Positions 58,586 to 64,000 of a stretch of DNA of 64,000 nucleotides are shown here, piece by piece. The position numbers were made by a program, and so were the translations under genes. The stretch's first letter is position 1; the number at the start of each line of letters is the position of its first letter. The notes beneath the pieces are model-generated. The model had not been told where the DNA came from, did no database searches, and was given only the letters and a program-made list of their open reading frames with translations. The DNA lies in contig CM046878.1 in the NCBI GenBank assembly GCA_025667525.1, positions 387,747,307 to 387,811,306 of the forward strand. The letters are read 5' to 3'. The stretch is from Glebionis coronaria. Its lineage: Eukaryota; Streptophyta; Magnoliopsida; Asterales; Asteraceae.

Positions 58586-59980
58586 CCCATCCTACAATCC
58601 AAACAAAGTATATAATACTATTTGGTTATTCATGTTTGGTTATCACCCTTGGGTAATTGCTCCTTTCCCCATCGCAATGGATAAAAAATATATAATACTA
58701 TTTGGTTTAGAATGCGTTTCAAGCTCATCCTACAATCCAAACAAAACAATATACAATCCAAGGAAAACAATATATGAAGTATACTACAGGTGAAAAAATG
58801 AAGCGTTTTTAAAACTTTAATACAATAGTTCCAAAAGACCAACTTTCCATTTGCTAAGAAAAGTGTCACTAAATTCCCGTAAGAACCAAAACAAACATCA
58901 ATATGTATCTAAAAATCCACAAAAAAATGAGTCCACTTTCTTGTTTCATATATACGAATTATGAGCCATGAGTTATTGTTCCCATATTGCATTAGATCAT
59001 TTAAGTGTATGATACTATGACCCACTGAATCGAAATAAAATGAATGGAATTAAAAAGCTTACTGATTTTTTGTCTCGATCATAAAAATACTATACTAATC
59101 CTCTTACCCTTATCTCGTATACAATACGTCCCCGCATAGAGCCAAATAATATTTAGTAATATAGTATTTTGAATAAGTTCAAGAGCTAATTATCTAAACG
59201 ATTCATCGAATCAGAAATCACCAAATTCACTGCTCAAGTTTAGGTCATAAACCATGCTGAATCGATAGCATCACAGAAACAAAAAATCATAAAAAGGTTA
59301 TATTAAGAATTTGATTGTATACATAATACCTAAAAAATAGAACACATCAGAATAGATGTAATACCTTTTGTATGTGAGGAATCTGGGCAAATATGCTCAT
59401 GACATTAGAATAACAGCTTGTTACTTTACATAATACGTGAAAAATTAGAAGCAATATAATTCATCATTAAGAATAAGGTATTAGAGTTTTCAAAAGAACA
59501 TAACACAATTTATTGTACATAATACAATATGTGAGATTACATATACGTAAAAATTTACAGGAAACATAACTCATCATTATAAAATAAGGTACATACCTAT
59601 CTATTACGTGGTCTATTAGGCTTTTCAAACGAACATAGCATAACTTATGTTGTGCATAATACCTAAAAAAATAAAAATATCAGGCCACAACATCAACGTT
59701 AGGATTTGGAGAAGAAAATACATACTCTTGAAGATGGAAAAGACGCATGTATCACATAATAATACCTAAACAATAAAAGAAACGCAATTATAATGAACGA
59801 CTGGTATGATATTAGGGTTTCCAGAAACATATGTTTTAACGAATGAATGATACGAATCAAAAGGGGGTCGGGTTAAAGAAAAAACCATACAGGCCGGGTT
59901 TTGAAATTTATCATTGATTATTTTGGGATAAAATTGTATTTTAATAAAGTATAAGTATTTTGTTTTCAAAAAATAATCAC
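58586..59980. other. AT-rich Helitron interior without recognised features
   Basis: Repeated 'cataatacctaaaaaata' wording near 59320, 59640 and 59750 suggests low-grade internal duplication. No gene is supported. Confidence 0.4.
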
Positions 59981-59982
59981 AA

Positions 59983-60053
59983 CTTCTATCCTAGTCTAGT
60001 GGTTGAATGGTTCTGGTTGAATTGAATGGTTCAAGTTCGACCCTTGACATCGA
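59983..60053 (+). other. tRNA-like module near the Helitron 5' end
   Basis: TAGTCTAGTGGTTGAATGG (A box, 59992-60002) and CAAGTTCGACCCTTG (B box, about 60033-60045) at tRNA-like spacing, followed by TTTTTT (60058-60063). Orientation is opposite to the Helitron. It may be a SINE head or a Pol III promoter; the acceptor stem does not close well. Confidence 0.5.
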
Positions 60054-60182
60054 CAAATTTTTTAAAAACATCCGAAATTTCTAAAATTAAATATAGAAAG
60101 TGATGACATGGAATTAGGAGATGATTATGTGGCATATCCTTCCTCTTATATATAATGTAAGATATATATATATATATATAGA

Positions 60183-61085
60183 GAGAGTTAGGTTAATATG
60201 GTGTAGCTTTTTAAAATTGTTAAAATGAAAAGTAGTATGAACCATTGAATTTAATTAGTTAGTATTAAATGAAATTAATAATAGTTGAGTTGCATTAATG
60301 TAGCAAATATCTAGTCAAATAACAACAATTAATAAATAAACCTAAAAATTAATTTTCATTCAAACAATACTATTTATTTTTTTAAACAATATTTAATTTT
60401 TATTTAACTAAACTTTTAAATAATAACGCTTTTCTTGATACATCTACATATTTATTATTTTTTATATTTTTTTATCCTTTATATTAGGTAGACTTGATAC
60501 ATAGCAAAGTGTTGATAAATCATGTCTAAATAATAATCTTTACAAGTCTAAACAACCACATATTCAATATTTTACAAAATAATAATATGATACATCAACA
60601 AGAAAATGGTATACAAAAATATATACAATTTATGCCACATCCAAAATTACGAACATGATGATACATATTTGACATTTAACCCGTACACTACCTAAAAAAT
60701 AGAAAATAATCATGTACCAATCGATATCCGTAATTATAACTTAATATAATATACAGAACATAACTTGTCTAGAATTATAGAAATTAAAACATGATACAAC
60801 ATAAAAAAAACTAAAACTACAAGTACATATTAGTACAATATGGTTACGTTTTTACAAAAAATGTGGTTGCGTTTTTTTTCAATTAATATCATGCATTTAA
60901 AGTTATTACAATTAATAAGGGTAATAAATATGGTTAAATTCAAGCAAATAGACCATTTTTTATGAATCTCCTAACATACATAGAAATGAAATTAATTAAT
61001 AATTTAATGTTCTTTAAATGAGATTAATGTCATCTTAATTCAACTAGTATATCCAAAGTTCCAAAACACTTTTTATTTTAACAAT
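60183..61085. other. AT-rich flank with inverted copy of a 52.6-kb sequence
   Basis: The first ~80 bp (GAGAGAGTTAGGTTAATATG ... TTTTTAAAATTGTTAAAATG) are an inverted, diverged relative of 52615-52695. The rest is AT-rich without a gene. Confidence 0.45.
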
Positions 61086-61423
61086 TATAAGGCTGGGCAC
61101 AACGCGCCGATTTTTAGTCGGTCCCCAGTAGGTCGCGACCGAGTCGTCGCGTTTCGGCAATTCGGTCGCCGGTTTCGATCGAGCCCAAACCGACCCTAGT
61201 CACGATCTATTCATTTGTGCGTTTGTGTTTGTGTAAAAAAAAAAACTCGTTTGTTTCTGTTTAAAAAAAAATTATTATATAATTTATACTATATACAGTA
61301 AAAAGAAATGTAAAAATCTTGTATTCGAAAGTTAAAAATTTAGTTAACACTAATAAAACATGAAAATACTAAAATACAATAGGAAATGCAATACGATACT
61401 AAAAATAAAATTACAGAATACGA

Positions 61424-62021
61424 TTAGTCAGTTCCCGGATCCGAATCCGATAACAGACCACAAGGAAACTCCCAAGGCAATGTTTCTTCTTCATCTCCTT
61501 CGGCCATAATTTGCGCCTCCAGCTCCCTTCTTTCCCTTTCTTCTTCTTCCTGAGTTTGTCTCAACACTTTTTGATCTAGGTATTCTTGATACACCTCATT
61601 GTCAGTCATTCTGCCATCTGTGAGGTTTGGAATTGGAAAGGGTAGATCGGGCGACTCATTGTTGCGACAAAGGACCGATATGAGTTGTTTGATATCGGGA
61701 CGAAGAACCAAAGTTATTCAACCATTTAGTATTTTCTTCAATTCTAGCCTCAAATTTTGTCGACTTTCTACACAAAGATCTCCGGAGGCTGAAATCCAAT
61801 TCAGCTTGCTTACTAAGATACGTGTCGATAAACTGACGCTCCTGTGGGGAGAGACCACGGCATTTCTTACATGCCGAGCTCAATTCCCTATTCTCTTCGG
61901 ACGCAGCATCGAAATCATCATCTAACTTCGTAAGCTGCTCGTAACAGCGTTGTTGTTGAAGTATTTGTCTCTTAATTATAGCCTTAATCTCGGCTTCGGT
62001 ATGTGGGAATGAGCATGCCAT
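61424..62021 (-). pseudogene. Hypothetical gene, one frameshift
   Basis: Starts at ATG 62021 in a good context (AAAAATGGC), 70 bp after a TATA box. The first frame (121 residues, MACSFPHTEAEIKAII...) is helical and charged with CKKCRG near residue 51. Around 61700 the coding sense shifts by one base into a second frame whose product is acidic and Glu/Arg-rich (QEEEERERRELEAQI) and ends DSDPGTD. Together about 195 residues if the shift is a decay event or an intron trace. I do not recognise a family. The surrounding inverted GTCGC-rich ends suggest it travelled with a transposon. Confidence 0.5.
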
Positions 62022-62089
62022 TTTTGATTTCTGAATGTGTGTGTGAAAAAACAGAGTTGTGTGTGAAAAAACTGTGTGTGAAAATGTGG

Positions 62090-62100
62090 TATTTATAAAG
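62090..62100 (-). promoter_or_regulatory. TATA box of the hypothetical gene
   Basis: The minus strand reads CTTTATAAATA, followed by a 70-base leader rich in CACACA before the ATG at 62021. Confidence 0.5.
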
Positions 62101-63189
62101 AAAAAATAATGATTTTAAAAAAAAAAATTTTTTTACTAGGTCGCACTAGGTCGCCGGGTTGTGGCAAATAGGTCGCATGATAGGTGTGAAAACACCCATC
62201 CTTTTACCACTTAATTCTGGCTAAAACAAGACCAAAACACGTATTTAATATCATTTGTTTGGAATTATGCGTGGTTTTTGTGTTTATTGTGTTTTCAGAG
62301 GCAACCAGATGAATATTGAAGAAAACATGGGATTGCACGGGTTTTATCAAGGAAAAAGACTCAAGATGAAGTCTATTGTCCAAGAGATGCAAAAGATTTG
62401 AAGTCATTGTGCCCATTTGAAGATTTATCGAAGAATAGAGCCAAAGATGGAAGATTCATATATGTCGAAGAACTCGAGTCTATAAAACAAAAGATTAGAA
62501 GACGAGTTGGAATAATTCACCGACACTTCTCAAATCCAAGTCGGAAACGTTTATTTAAAGACACGTGAAGACTTAAGAAGAAAGAAGAAAAAGAAGCCCA
62601 AATCAAAGCCCAATCAAGCCCACCACCACATTACACACGCCTATATTAAGGCCTTACCTCACAAATTTTCACACACTTAGTTTTTTTTTTTAGTTTTCAT
62701 TCTCTCTAGTTTTAGAGAGAGAAAGTTTAGAACTTTCTCTCACTACTTTTCATCTTTTTCTCTTTCAAGATCAACTTTTGTATTACTTTTTCATTAATCA
62801 AGTTCAAGTTTTTAAGTTTTAATCTTTAATCTCATCCTTCCTTTCTTTTACTTTTATTGATTTTGGTACAAATCTCGTATGATCCGTGTTGTTCATCTAT
62901 GAATTGTGCTTAAAAAGTTGTTAACTTTTTATGTTTCCTTAAGTTTATACATAAATAAGCTTTAAGATCCTTGTTCTTATTGGCTTATTTGTTGATTTAT
63001 CTTATTTACTTTTTGAAGTTTTTATAAAAGTTCATTTTTTTATTGATTTGATTTAAAAGTTGTTTACTTTGAGTTTGGAAAAGTTGTTTTTAGTGCTTAT
63101 TTGATCAGCTTATTAATAGATTCGAGTTAGTTTTGGGTTTTGGCTTGTCCTAATAGCTTATTTCCCTTGCTTTTGTACCGAATTTGCAC

Positions 63190-63690
63190 CATTTTCGGAA
63201 AGGGAAACTCCCTTTTCCGATTGTACATTCCGACCAAGCAACACCCCCTCTTTCTGATCGGTCGATCGGAAGAGGGTTTTGGTTTTCTGATTTGCCCCAA
63301 TTTCCTGGATTCCGATTGTAGCTTTTTCAAACATTCCGATTGATGTTATTTCGTTTATTCCGATTGGATCTTGCTCCACATTCTGATTGAGTTGTTCTTT
63401 TTCCATTATTCCGATCGGTTGGATTTAAAGTATTCCGATTGGGGTCCTTGCCCCACATTCCGACCATAGCTTGCCACATTCCGATCATTTGATCGGAATA
63501 ACATTCCGATCACCCCTTTTTATGGTTATTCCGATTGAGTTGTTCTTTTTCCATTATTCCGATCGGTTGGATTTAAAGTATTCCGATTGGGGTCCTTGCC
63601 CCACATTCCGACCATAGCTTGCCACATTCCGATCATTTGATCGGAATAACATTCCGATCACCCCTTTTTATGGTTATTCCGATTGAGTTG
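63190..63690 (+). repeat. ATTCCGAT motif field
   Basis: About 13 copies of ATTCCGAT or close variants (ATTCCGAC, TTCTGAT) at irregular 15-40 bp spacing, some paired as inverted ATTCCGATCA/TGATCGGAAT (63478-63500). Confidence 0.85.
63385..63680. repeat. Two identical 148-bp tandem copies
   Basis: Units 63385-63532 and 63533-63680 match base for base by eye, and a third copy begins (GATTGAGTTGTT) before diverging at about 63693. Identity implies a very recent duplication or an assembly artefact. Confidence 0.92.
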
Positions 63691-64000
63691 TTTTGCTTTG
63701 TGCCGTTCTTACTTTATTTTAGTACTTTTCAATTAAGTTCATAGTTTTGCCAAGTTTTCCAAGAGTTAGTTTTTATTGAATGTTCATTTATTTTATATTA
63801 AAATCTTTAAGTTTTCAACATTTATTTTTAAACTCGTTTCTTACTTTAATCTTTCAAGTCTTTAATTTTACTCTTTGACACTTAATTTCTTGTCATTAGT
63901 TTAAAATAGATAAACAAACCAACCACTTTTTATTAACCAAGAACAAATCATTCCACTCAAGACCGAGATCAATTCGAGAGGATATCGAGAGAACATAATT

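Larger units (their letters stand above)
52794..60182 (-). mobile_element. Probable non-autonomous Helitron (7.4 kb)
   Basis: The minus strand begins TCTATATATATATA at 60182, followed by an AAGAGGAAGGATATGCCACA subterminal block common in plant Helitrons. It ends with a perfect hairpin (ACCCGTCC / GGACGGGT, 52805-52823), a 7-base spacer and CTAG at 52794, next base T, as expected for insertion between A and T. The 5' flanking base is C, not A, but it lies in a repeat run. No Rep/helicase frame is seen, so it would depend on another copy. The interior has exon-like fragments and is longer than usual for a non-autonomous Helitron, which fits gene capture, although later insertions inside it are possible. 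Confidence 0.6.
61086..62184 (-). mobile_element. Possible DNA-transposon remnant with GTCGC-rich ends
   Basis: The left end (GGGCACAACGCGCCGA at about 61095) and the right end, read inverted (TTGCCACAACCCGGCGACC), are imperfect inverted repeats, and both ends carry several GGTCGC words. Between them lies one small gene. The right end seems cut by the LTR-like sequence starting at 62185. No transposase is seen and the superfamily is not assigned. Confidence 0.4.
62185..64000 (+). mobile_element. LTR-like element H (5' part, runs off window)
   Basis: TGTGAAAACACCC at 62185 interrupts the GTCGC-rich end of the preceding element. A weak TATA (CTATATTAAG, 62641-62650), a CT-rich 'tctctctag...gagagagaaag' stretch and a long AT/T-rich region follow, as in plant LTR U3-R-U5. 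No primer site was recognised and no Gag is reached, so class and border are uncertain. The 63180-63690 part has the same ATTCCGAT motif field as the leader of copia D, hinting at a related leader. Confidence 0.35.

Noticed and set aside
61424..62021. Transposase
   Set aside because: No DDE/DDD signature or zinc finger of a known transposase; kept as hypothetical.

Overview
This window is plant nuclear repeat DNA. The retroelement families are plant lineages: Athila with a tRNA-Asp primer site, a Tekay/Del-like chromovirus, SIRE-like Ty1/copia elements, a TRIM and a Helitron. The style of the copia polyproteins (for example repeated CPLTR motifs) and the LTR ends suggest a dicot, most likely Asteraceae; this is inference from recalled family resemblance, not a search. 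I found no complete ordinary host gene, no rRNA, no functional tRNA and no CRISPR array.

Layout, left to right. 1-48416 reads as one stack of insertions. The oldest layer is a decayed copia element on the plus strand (F, 41860-48416, its 5' part beyond the left edge). An Athila element on the minus strand (B, right end 41859) landed inside F's integrase region. B was hit twice. A copia element D (14321-36433, minus) split B's gag-protease frame, and D was then split by a chromovirus E (24124-34057, minus) just before its zinc knuckle. Separately, a second chromovirus (C, LTR 7861-10649, minus) cut B at the end of its integrase, and C's leader was cut by a young Athila element A (1-7564, minus), whose long Gag-Pro frame runs open off the left edge. 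A 618-bp TRIM (43926-44543) with a perfect 5-bp target duplication sits in F's RNase H. Decay follows the nesting: E has one uninterrupted 1515-residue polyprotein and LTRs differing at about 15 sites in 2.5 kb; D has LTRs differing at about 6 sites in 322 bp and a few stops/shifts; B and F are full of stops and frameshifts.

48417-52793 holds a promoter-like/LTR-like remnant, a gypsy-type LTR, AT-rich unassigned DNA, two TA microsatellites and a small element containing a 33-bp minisatellite. 52794-60182 is a probable non-autonomous Helitron on the minus strand (TC start, terminal hairpin plus CTAG end) with several exon-like pieces that may be captured host fragments. 61086-62184 is a remnant with possible inverted ends and one frameshifted hypothetical gene with its own TATA box. 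From 62185 to the end lies LTR-like DNA followed by a field of ATTCCGAT motifs and an identical 2 x 148-bp tandem duplication.

The most noteworthy structures are tRNA-like modules with T-run terminators lying antisense inside both Athila LTRs (and a third near the Helitron 5' end), hairpins at the start of both Athila LTRs, a conserved non-pol 3' region shared by copia D and F, a roughly 870-residue extra domain in D between zinc knuckle and protease, and the ATTCCGAT motif clusters shared by D's leader and the right-hand end of the window.
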